DNA of 64,000 nucleotides from Plumapathes pennacea. Its lineage: Eukaryota; Cnidaria; Anthozoa; Antipatharia; Myriopathidae. The notes beneath the pieces are model-generated. The model saw nothing but the letters and a program-made list of their open reading frames with translations. It did not search any database and was not told the DNA's origin. A program made the position numbers and the translations under genes. The DNA lies in the NCBI GenBank assembly GCA_964036295.1, contig OZ038463.1, forward strand, positions 37,311,178 through 37,375,177, in the 5' to 3' direction. Positions 12,401 through 21,347 of this stretch are shown piece by piece; within the stretch, counting starts at the first letter, position 1; each line of letters opens with the position of its first letter.

Positions 12401-12848
12401 GGACAAGCTATTTTTGTTTCTCAGGTTAACCATTGCGCCTTGTTTTGTTTTAGGTTTTAGAGGAAGTGTTCGTTCTGGAGAGTCAACTAATGGCCAGTCA
12501 GTTGCCACACTTCTATCCCAGCCTATACTGTGGACCACCAGAGCAGATGATGTAATTATTTGGGATGTGCCGCATGAAAAAAATGTTACAATAGCTAGAT
12601 TTGATGTGTTCACTCGGGAATTTGGTACAAAGAGGCCGATTATTTTACAGAGGTCTGGCCCGACCGCATGGAGAAAGATGGGCTCGGTTAAAGCCAAACG
12701 TCTACCGATGAGTGTGCCGCTTAAGTTCTCGCGCTCTTCTACTCACTACGCCATTATACAAGCGATTGACGTCAGCGGTCATGTCAGCCCCTTCAGTCAA
12801 GCTGTTCCTGTGAGTATCCCGCGTGGGCAACGGGCAAGCCATGTTTAG
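3414..12848 (+). CDS. ATF7IP: ATF7IP/MCAF-like transcriptional co-repressor, SETDB1 partner
   Basis: Joined exons 3414-3451, 4037-4068, 4545-5410, 6281-6436, 6875-6922, 7159-11669, 11787-11968 and 12454-12848 give about 2075 aa with every phase kept; human ATF7IP is near 1270 aa. The family is chosen on the C-terminal fibronectin III domain (about residues 1965-2065), where W-R-K-M-G-S-V-K-A then LPM matches the characteristic W-K-K-I-G-E-V-K-A-LPLPM stretch of ATF7IP. A coiled coil (about 315-364, exon 4) fits the SETDB1-binding region. A SUMO-interaction motif IDLTSSP lies near 1048 and a second acidic one, VPVIEIFDDDS, near 1838. By homology it acts in the nucleus, stabilising SETDB1 for H3K9 methylation and linking it to DNA-bound factors. 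Odd features: a QYLQ repeat (443-560), eight acidic repeats of about 42 aa (1271-1571) and a fourfold helical motif. The start in exon 1 (MERITERRPVKRK) is the first in-frame ATG; an upstream acceptor implies a 5' UTR exon. Confidence 0.82.
5419..6075 (+). repeat. intronic tandem array of TGACGTA motifs (~21-bp unit)
   Basis: Intron 3 of the ATF7IP-like gene (5411-6280) opens with a minisatellite of 20-22-bp units of the form CATGACGTA(A/C)TGAGTACTATT. About 28 copies of TGACGTA can be counted. The left half mainly reads TGACGTAC and the right half TGACGTAA. TGACGTA(A) is a known CREB/ATF half-site variant of TGACGTCA. No function is shown by the sequence. Confidence 0.9.
6585..6848 (+). mobile_element. 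possible tRNA-related SINE
   Basis: The segment begins GAGAGCCGCGGTGGCCAGGG and contains GCGGGTTTAATCCCCAC, resembling a tRNA B box (GGTTCGANTCC). It lies in intron 4 of the ATF7IP-like gene, has no coding capacity, and ends shortly before exon 5. Assignment rests on the B-box-like motif only. Confidence 0.3.
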
Positions 12849-13330
12849 CAGTTGTGACCTCGCGGAGAATCTAGACAGCCAAGTTTAAGAGTTGTGACCA
12901 CGCGGAGAAACTAGACAGCCAAGTTTAAGAGTTGTGACCTCGCGGAGAAACTAGACAGCCAACTTTAAGAGTTGTGACCTCGCGGAGAAACTAGACAGCC
13001 AATTCAAAAGTTTTGACCTCGCGGGGTTAGCCAGCCAAGTTCGGCAGTTGTGACCTCGTAGGTCACCTAGACAGCCAAATTCAAGAGTTGTGACCTCGCG
13101 GGGTTAGCCAGCCAAGTTTGGCAGTTGTGACCTCACAGGTCAACTAGACACCCCGCGAGGTCCCAACTATTGAGCCTGGCTTAGCCAGCCAAGTTCGGCA
13201 GTTGTGACCTCGTAGGTCAACTGGACAGCCAAGTTTAAGAGTTGTGACCTCGCGGGATTAGCCAGCCAAGTTCGGCAGTTGTGACCTCGCAGGTCAACTG
13301 ACCAGCCAAGTTCGGCGGTCGGTTACTGGA
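12849..13330 (+). repeat. minisatellite, ~40-bp unit, after the ATF7IP-like stop
   Basis: About a dozen imperfect units follow the stop codon directly. The unit contains AGTTGTGACCTCGCGGAG, AACTAGACAGCC and AAGTTTAAG or AAGTTCGGC. The array probably forms the start of the 3' UTR. One unit near 13141-13180 is inverted (CCCCGCGAGGTC), which could form a local hairpin. Confidence 0.85.
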
Positions 13331-13572
13331 CAGCCAAGTTTGCCAGTTTGTGTTTATGCTTTACCTTCGTATACCGACGGTTGCAGGTTGAACATTGAAA
13401 CTTTTGTTTTTCAAGAGATTTTGACAAACTGAATCCTTGCCTACCGTAGTTACAGATTGATTCCTATTTTAACGTCCTGATATTTTGTTGGAAATCTGGC
13501 GGCATGCAAAGTATTTTTTAAGAGTTCGAAATATTATTAGAAAATGTATACAGTACCGATAAACCTTTTCCT

Positions 13573-13578
13573 AATAAA
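13573..13578 (+). terminator. poly(A) signal candidate, ATF7IP-like gene
   Basis: AATAAA lies about 725 bases after the stop codon at 12848. It is the first canonical signal seen downstream on the + strand. Confidence 0.4.
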
Positions 13579-14911
13579 AGAAAGTACTCATCGGTTCAAT
13601 CCGATTTTAATCTCGACACCCACAAAGTGGGAGATAATCTTTATGTGATTAGTCTTATTGAAACGTGTCCCGTGCCCTGTGTCCCGGTGCTGTCAACAAT
13701 AGACTTCCAATTAAGAAGTTGTTTTTAAGCATGAGGCGTCACAAGACAGAAAAAGAAACCTTCTTGGGACTATAACTAAACTGTCCATATGCAATTTTGA
13801 TATTTAATGCAGATTAGAAGATTTCCGCGCTAACAATTATAGTTCCTACAAGAAGAGTGCAATTTGCCTTTCTCAGATGGTCTCTCGACAATAAACTTTT
13901 TTTTTAAAGAAAGGATGATTTTTTGACTCTTTCATCTCATGAGAGTTTTTGTTCCTTCCACTAGAAGCCAGAAAGTGAATGTTTCGGCGCCGGCAACCGT
14001 GGGCGCGCGGGCTCCGAAACACCGAGGCTGGGGACCAACCTCGTTTCCAGGACCAGCCGCGGCAGAAGCTCCCGCTGGGGACCGAGCCTACTCCCCCACC
14101 CCACCCCAGTACATTTTGTGAAATGCAAGGGACAATGTAAAGCATACATGAAATACTGATCAGCAGTTGGGACGATGATGAATTTTCCACGGTAGTACAG
14201 TACTGTACGTATGCTGTTGAAGACTGGAGCTTCAGTTTATCCTCCTTTTTAACGTAAAAATATACATAATTTTCCCTTCATTTTACACAGTCCGGTTAAA
14301 GGAGGCGCGTCTGGTGCTATAACACAAGGTATGCAGATTTCCCATAGTCAGGTTCTCAGTGACACTAGCTATAGCGACGCAAGGAATATTTAGACCTATA
14401 TTGATCGACATCAACATAACGACACAAAGAAAAGATCGATCTTTTCCAAATCCTCTTGTGGTTTGTGGCCTGTGTGAACCAGGCTACTAAATTAAATGGT
14501 CAGAGTTCTTCGTAATTTTGCAGACAGTCAGCTGGCCAAGATGTCGTTAAACCATACGGATAATGCAGTTGAGTTTTTCTGGTGATTAGATAATTAAATT
14601 ATTACAAATTTTGTCTGATGCTTTTTCATGTAATGCAGCTGCCATAATCTTATAAATGCACCAATACGAAAAGAGGGGATTTTTTTATAGAAACCCAGCA
14701 AGATTTTAGAGATTACCCTAGCTTAGAACAACTACTCCCTCTGTTCTCGTTCTCACAAACTTTATACATAAACAGGAAAATAAGTTATTGATGTTGACGT
14801 TCAATAACCATTTCTCTCCTTCTCCCTCTCCTCCAAAAAAAAGGGACTGATATTTTATTATAAGTGCTGACATTTTGTGTTCCTCTCCTTCTATTGAAGA
14901 AATGCAACACC
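13579..14911. other. spacer between ATF7IP-like gene and AMDHD2
   Basis: No convincing coding exon is seen. A GC-rich patch at about 13975-14100 (CTGGGGACCAACCTCG and a related CTGGGGACCGAGCC) looks repeat-derived. A short acceptor-to-donor segment at about 14290-14328 could be a 5' UTR exon of AMDHD2, since an acceptor-like stretch also precedes the AMDHD2 ATG. Confidence 0.4.
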
Positions 14912-17900
14912 ATGATGTCCACCAAGTCAACATTGTACCAATTTCGAAACTGCCGTCTTGTACGAGGTAGCACCATTGTCACAGATGACCTGTGGGTTAG
15001 AGATGGAAAAATACTGAACCCAAGAAAATTGTTTTGGGAGGAGCGTGTTAACTCTGACATCCAAATTGATTGTGCAAATCTGATCATTGCACCAGGATTT
15101 ATTGAGCTGCAGCTGAATGGCAAGTAAAACCTTTGTTTGAATAACCCATGCATTGATGTAGACACTCCAAAGGGGTACAGTACACACATGCACAGCATGC
15201 AGCGCAATGAATTGATCACATGTAAGTTTGAGGCTCTTATACAACACCAGTTGCTCTTCTATAATATACCTACACAGTAATATATAACTGCATGTGTTGG
15301 AAGCAATTGCATTTTCACTATATTCTTTTGTGTGTAACCCAAACTGCAGGTGGCTTTGGTGTAGATTTCTCATCTGCTTCTGATAAATTGGAAGATGGTC
15401 TTGAGCGAGTTAGACGTGGCATTTTACAGCATGGAGTGACCTCTTTTTGTCCAACGATTGTCACCTCCACAGGAGAAACCTACAAGCAGGTATGATATGG
15501 GAATTAATATTATATTTATTAATTTATTAAATTTTATTTTTTATTTTTTTAAATATTATTTTTTATTTTTTTAAATTTTCAAATTGCAGATTCTGCCAAA
15601 GATCAAGCGATCGCCAGGGGGTTTTCATGGAGCAGAGATACTTGGTTTGTAAACACAACAAATACTCAAGTGGTATCCTCAAAATATTTACAGTTTATGA
15701 TTGCCATACCAACATGGGAATGACAGTGCTACTTTTGGTTACAGCAACAAACACCAGCCAATTTTCTATTTATATATTGCTGTTGTGTATAAAGAAGGTC
15801 TGGTTCTGAATATCTAAATACCAAATAGTTAGACTTTGCATATTTATGTGCCATATTAATTACCCCCTTTCAATATCGTCCATTATTTTCAGGTGCTCAT
15901 GTAGAGGGCCCTTTTATTAATCCTGAAAAGAAGGGAGCCCACCAGGAGCATTTGATGCAGACGGTCAGCATGAGGGGGGTGCAGGATCTGGAGAAGTGCT
16001 ATGGTCCTCTGGATAACATTGCCATCATCACCGTTGCACCAGAACTGTTTGAAGGGCGGATGCAAGTGATAGAAGAACTTGTCAAGAGAGGCATTGTGGT
16101 TTCAATCGGTAAAAGTGAATGTGATGTGCTTCCAGGGGGGGGGGGGGGGGGGGAGGAGGGGGAGGAGGGGAGAGGGGGTACTCAGGTATATTATTGACTG
16201 GGAGGTGCAAATGAAGGCAAATTTTTAGACCCAAAAAAGGTCCAATGGCCCAGAACATAGGACATAATGCAAAATCTTTCAACCCAAAAAAGGTCCACCT
16301 GAAAATTTCTAACCCAAAACAGGACCAAAAATAGCAAATTTTAAACCCAAAAAAGGCCTTTGAACCTCCCCATCACAATATAGAGTAACCCCCCCTCCCC
16401 CCTGGATGTGATAGGAGTAAAGGCATGCAGCCTGTAGGTTTCCACTGCTGTTTGACAACATTACACTAACTATTTTTGTATCCACACATATGCAGTCTAA
16501 CACTAAGTTCTCACAAGTTCTCAAGTCTTCCTATTACATTTCATGTGTCTAGGTCACTCAATGGCCAATCTATCTATAGCAGAGGAAGCTGCCAGACATG
16601 GGGCATCATTTATAACACATCTGTTTAATGCTATGTTACCAGTAAGTATCCAATTTAGCCATTGAAAAATGTTCTTTTATGTTGTAATGGAATATAGTAC
16701 TAATTTATCTATTAGTAATAGTACTAATTTATGACATGCTGCAAATAACACTGCATATTGTGCTTTTTCCTGCATAGTTTCATCACCGTGATCCTGGTAT
16801 TGTGGGGCTGCTTACAAGTTATGATATCCCCAAGCCTATTTTCTATGGCCTGATTGCAGATGGTATTCATACACACTCGACTGCAACACGGATAGCACAC
16901 AAGTCTCACCCACAAGGTTAGCTTCACAGTGAATTCCCCATTACATGCTAATGTCACATTCCTGAAATTCTGTGTATAGTCTTTTGGCCTCTTTGAACAT
17001 TATAACCACAGGATTTCTTGATTTTTTCAGTACACGCTCCAAAGACTGTATAATAATATATTTGCAACAAACTGTAGTATTATCTCAGTTTGATCCAGTA
17101 TGTTTTTTTATGAAAGCTTGAAGAATTTTTAAAAGGGGAGCTCTGCCCTGTTTCAACCGTTTACCCTTTACAATATTACTCTCTTGGGGTTGAAATAGTG
17201 ACCCTTTTGTTCATTGAATTTTGCTGTCATGACTTTTGAAGAGTGTTCAATAATTTGATCTGATGTGATCTTACAGTAGAGACTGCAGGAGACAATGGGC
17301 ATATGCAGGTGGCTGCCACATGAGGCCAAGCATGAAATATTAATTTTTTCATTGATTACTTTTCAGGCTTAATTTTGGTTACAGATGCTATAGCAGCCCT
17401 TGGCCTCCCCCCAGGGGAGCACATGCTTGGCCCTATGAAAGTGGTCATTGATGGATACAAGGCAACAGTGTGTGGAACAGATACACTGGCAGGCAGGTAA
17501 GAGGACGTACATGAATTTGCTTTATCAGGCATACACTACAGTAGAAGTTCCTCGCTATCTCAAACTCGGTTATCTCGAAATCCCCGCTATCTCGAACAGA
17601 AATCGATTTCCCTTGAAAACGAACTTGATAGAAATTCCCCCTTGGCAGAACCCTGCTATCTTGATCCCCCACTATCTCGAACTATTTCTTGGTTCCCTTG
17701 AGAGTTCGAGATGGTGAGGTTTTACTGTATTTCTCAACACAGGATTAACCTCAGGACTTTTGTTGTGATGCAGCAAGGATGGCATTTTAATTAAAATTAA
17801 AATTTTAGTTGTTTAGTGGCATGAAATTTAAAATTTCTTTGTGGTGCAATTTGTGATTTCTAATTCAATTGTGTCTTCAGCATTGCCTCCATGGATCAAT

Positions 17901-18838
17901 GTGTAAAGCATTTTAAGGAAATGTCAGGTAATTTACCAATAAGGAACTTAAGCAAGAAGCAGAGGATGACAAGAGCAACCTCGGAAAAACTAATAAAAAC
18001 AAATTGCAAAAGACAAAATGTACTCGTGAATATGTGAAATTGACCTTATCTTGGGGTCATCGTGCTCTCGTGTGCGACTTCAATTGTTTCCTTTTAACGA
18101 GGTGGTCAGAATGTGGATGATACTGTTGAGAAATTAAGACACTCAGTGTTCTTAGTGAGAGATGAGGAATGCAATTAAGAACCTCAGCAAAAATGGAACA
18201 AACATTGATCCCTTGAAGAATATTAGGCAAAGTCACAAAAACATCAGGAATACAGAGACAATTTTTTCTTGGTTCTTAGCGTTGCTGTCATTGTCCTAGT
18301 TTGCTCAAGCCCCCTAATTCCTTCTTCCTACATCCCTTGTAGCATAACTATGTTAGTGTCCCCATTTTACAGTCTTTGCAACTACAATATATTATATACA
18401 TTTACACTTAGAGATACATATGTATTAAGTTGACAGACAAGACCCACACATGCATGAAAATGTCTAGGGTTTACACTTTGGCTTATTAAAAAAGGTCCAA
18501 ATCGCTGAAAGGAAATCTGTTATATAAAAATAAAAAATTACAGTGGCACCTCTATTTACTTAATTGATGTGCAAGGCTGTTATCCAACAGGATGTACCTT
18601 GGTGGAAACGCTGGAGGGTGCAACGCTACATCCTGCCCAGGTGCTCAGACAAGAACACAAAAAAGGGACCTTGGACTATGGGTCGGATGCTGATTTGGTC
18701 CTTCTAGATGATGATCTTAATATTCAAGGCACATTTATTGCCGGTGTACCAGTATGGCTACCTAAGACAGGACTGCTGACAAGAGTCTTAATGCATAAGT
18801 ACCATCTATCTGAGGATATTTGCAAGGAACTGCCTTGA
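14912..18838 (+). CDS. AMDHD2: N-acetylglucosamine-6-phosphate deacetylase
   Basis: Exons 14912-15119, 15350-15489, 15590-15644, 15893-16108, 16553-16641, 16778-16916, 17367-17496, 17881-17927 and 18576-18838 join in frame to 428 aa, close to human AMDHD2. The enzyme hydrolyses GlcNAc-6-P to glucosamine-6-P and acetate, returning amino sugar to the hexosamine pathway in the cytosol. Family marks are the metal-ligand glutamate in HVEGPF (E139), histidines in SIGHS (H208) and THLFNAM (H229), the substrate loop [10 protein letters not shown], and the catalytic aspartate in VTDAIAALG (D289). The start is the first of two adjacent ATGs (14912, 14915), downstream of an in-frame TAA at 14861. Intron 1 uses a GC donor (G then GCAAGT); no GT donor there preserves the NGGFGVDF motif. 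A G-rich run sits just after the exon 4 donor. Intact; assignment is firm. Confidence 0.95.
16134..16180 (+). repeat. poly-G / G-rich tract in AMDHD2 intron 4
   Basis: Soon after the exon 4 donor (16109) comes an 18-20-base G run followed by GGAGG blocks. The strand could form a G-quadruplex in DNA or pre-mRNA. The tract is followed by several copies of an ACCCAAAAAAGGTCC-like motif (16220-16360). Confidence 0.8.
17539..17727. mobile_element. pogo/Tigger-like MITE
   Basis: A 189-bp element in AMDHD2 intron 7 has terminal inverted repeats (CAGTAGAAGTTCCTCGC at the left; the right end read in reverse gives CAGTAAAACCTCACC) and is flanked by TA on both sides. CAGT ends, TA duplication and the TATCTCGAA-rich subterminal sequence fit non-autonomous Tc1/mariner (pogo/Tigger) elements. 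No ORF. Confidence 0.75.
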
Positions 18839-19299
18839 CTAATCTATTACCTTAGTACAATATGCCCTGTTCTATTCTTTTTACTCAAGATAGCATTATT
18901 GAAATATTATAGTATTTTATATGCGAATAATATACAACATTCAATTACTCAGTAGTATAGTACATGCTCCATGACTTGAGGATTGCATGACTTTGAAGTA
19001 GCAGCCAAAGCGCTATTTACAAAATTATAGGTGTTGCATGAAAAATCGTGGTTAAAAGTCGTCTTGTGTGACATCACCTTTATGCTCTGCCGACTGTGTA
19101 GTTCTAATTTCTACTGACGGCAAGTCTTTAAAGGAAGTTTAGTCTTTAGCATATTTGAGTATAGTAATGCAGTTTTAGTATTTTTGTAATTAGTATTACG
19201 CAACTGATTGCTTGGCTTAGCCTTAGTATGATTCATATATTGTATGTAATATATAATGGACCCTTCTGTATAGTCACTCCTAGTGAAATAGGTATCATC

Positions 19300-19313
19300 A
19301 ATAAAGTTTTATT
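19300..19313. terminator. shared poly(A) signal for convergent AMDHD2 and DNPH1
   Basis: AATAAAGTTTTATT carries AATAAA on the + strand (461 bases after the AMDHD2 stop) and AATAAA on the - strand (about 100 bases after the DNPH1 stop). A second - strand AATAAA lies at 19410-19415, one base after the DNPH1 stop. Confidence 0.6.
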
Positions 19314-19416
19314 GTTATAATTATATCAAATTGTAAGATAATGGTGAACTATAATTTATTGAAAGATTTTTCAGGTGTACAGTTTGTAACTACATGACAC
19401 GTGACATGTTTTATTG

Positions 19417-21206
19417 TCAGTGGAGTCCCTCAAAGAAGTCTTTCAGCAGCTTCGGTACATCTTCTTCTTTGTAATCTTTCACAACAACTTTATTGGTTTC
19501 AGTAGCTGCCCCTCGAATCATTGCTGACAGACCTGAAAGAAACGCGGACAATTACTGAACGTTTGCAGTACTATTGCAGCAATATTTCATCACACTTATG
19601 GAACCAATAAGTACTTTCATCTCATAACTTACTTTTCCCAGACTCTGGCCTAAACAAACACAGTATGTTCTTCTTGTGTTCTACAGCTCTTCCAATCTCA
19701 TATCCAACTCCAAGAGAAGGTTGTGTTACCTCAGCAACAACGGCTGAAAAGTAGATTCATATCAGGACTTATTGGTGCATGCCCACACTCTAAGCAGTTC
19801 ATTCATGACAGTCAGAGAAGGGGATTTTGGATTTAAACTTACTGCATCAAAAATTTCAATCAGTGTCTGAACTGCCGACCTCCTCCCCATTCCCCCTCCT
19901 CATGTTTGCGTTCGTGCTCAGACCAGACCCCCTCCTCTCCCCCAGGAGAGCCACTACAGGGTTCGTACTCTTTTGGGCTTTTGAAATTCTCTGACTTTCC
20001 ATGACTTTTTCCATGACCTTTGAAAGTTTTCCATGACCTGAAGTTGACCAGTTGTTTTTGAATATAAAATTCACGGTTCTGTTTCCTGACTCATTTTTGT
20101 TTTTTTCATTCAAAAGAATTGTATTTCGTACAATGGATGTCATTTTCCATGACTTTCCATGACCCACACTTAAATTCCATGACATTCCAGGCTTGGAAAA
20201 TGAAATTCAAAAATTCCATGACTTTCCAGGTTTTCATGACCCGTACGAACCCTGCACTATGCAGGCTACTAATATGGGGTAGTTGCAAATTAGTTACCTT
20301 TGGACAGGGGCCAGCCCAGGTTATTTAAGCAGGTCCACACAAGGCTCACACATTGAAGTCACAGAACAATTAACATACACCAGCTTACCGTTTGACTGAA
20401 GCAACCAGTCCATGTCTCGATCATGAATGAATTTGTCACTCCCTATAACAGGATTACAAAATAATGTTAGCATGATTTTTTAACTTTGCAGGAGCATGCA
20501 GCTGCATTAGCATTCAAGTAATTCTCTAGCAGGCTTAGTAACTAATTATTATTAATAATAACTATTAGGCCAAGGAAGGGTTTGGGTGAGAGGGTGTCGC
20601 CCACAACCAAAACCCCCTGGGGATGGGGGCACTTGAAGAATTTTTATATGATGAGAGGCTTTCAACCCCTTTAATATCTTCAAAATACCATTCTGGGGTT
20701 GAAATGTAGTGGTCGACCCTTTCATATACCTCCAGTAAAAAAATTGCCCCCTTTGCCAAAAAGCTGTTTTCTATACCCCCTTGAAAATGGAACAATGGAC
20801 CTTCGGGCGGAGCCTCCCCATATAGCCGATCATAGGGAGTGCCGTAAAATCCTTGCCCCATTTCAGACCAAAATACACACCCTCTGCGTATTATACAAAG
20901 AAGAGGAAAATGGGTTTACAGGTACAAGAGAATGGAAACTTTTCCATTCTCTTTCGCTTGCTTTACATTCGCGTTCCATTACTGAGCTGAGCTGTGATTG
21001 ATTTATCGAAGGCGGAAGATCGGGTACAAAATGCACGTGCGTCTCTACTGACCACATTCCTTTTTTTCGGCCTCGACATCTCCAACGTGTTCGGTCAAAA
21101 CTTCGCCATACTGCTTTAGTTGGTCAATAATGCGTCGATAAAGGAGTGTGTCCTGCTTTCCGCCACGAATACTCCCGCAGAAGTAAATCAGCATCTTCCC
21201 GCTCAT
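19417..21206 (-). CDS. DNPH1: 2'-deoxynucleoside 5'-phosphate N-hydrolase 1 (Rcl)
   Basis: On the - strand, exons 21206-21053, 20442-20389, 19743-19633 and 19532-19417 join in frame to 144 aa; human DNPH1 is 174 aa with an extended C-terminal tail. The enzyme cleaves the N-glycosidic bond of deoxynucleoside monophosphates, with hydroxymethyl-dUMP as an important substrate, so it cleans the nucleotide pool. Seen here: the N-terminal phosphate-binding YFCGSIRGG (residues 8-16), [11 protein letters not shown], the catalytic glutamate in AEVTQPSLG (E74), and LSAMIRGAA near the C terminus. No signal peptide or membrane segment. Exon 1 ends with GTCAGT and the other donors are GTAAGN. The gene is convergent with AMDHD2 and shares a 141-bp divergent promoter with PTGR3. 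A small transposon lies in the intron between exons 2 and 3. Intact. Confidence 0.93.
19957..20254. mobile_element. 298-bp MITE with 5-bp CACTA duplication
   Basis: Inverted ends CAGGGTTCGTAC (left) and GTACGAACCCTG (right) are each flanked by CACTA (19952-19956 and 20255-20259). The interior repeats TTTCCATGAC several times in both orientations. It lies in the DNPH1 intron between exons 2 and 3. No ORF; the CAGGG ends recall hAT-type elements, but the 5-bp duplication is atypical for them. Confidence 0.7.
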
Positions 21207-21347
21207 CGTGTTTAGATCAGTTTACAGCAGTAGCCTGGGCGCCAAGCTTCTGCTTCTCCAACCTACCTCCCCTTCGTGCAAATGTTGCCATAATCTTGAA
21301 GCCCACTCCACCCCACCCTAGACGAGTTGTTTTGCTTGCTTACCAAG
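21207..21347. promoter_or_regulatory. divergent promoter, DNPH1 / PTGR3
   Basis: Only 141 bp separate the two start codons, which point away from each other, so both promoters must lie here or overlap the first exons. No TATA box is obvious. Confidence 0.7.

Noticed and set aside
16082..16282. Proline-rich and glycine-rich ORFs over 16130-16190 and 21626-21808
   Set aside because: They are readings of poly-G/poly-C tracts in introns.
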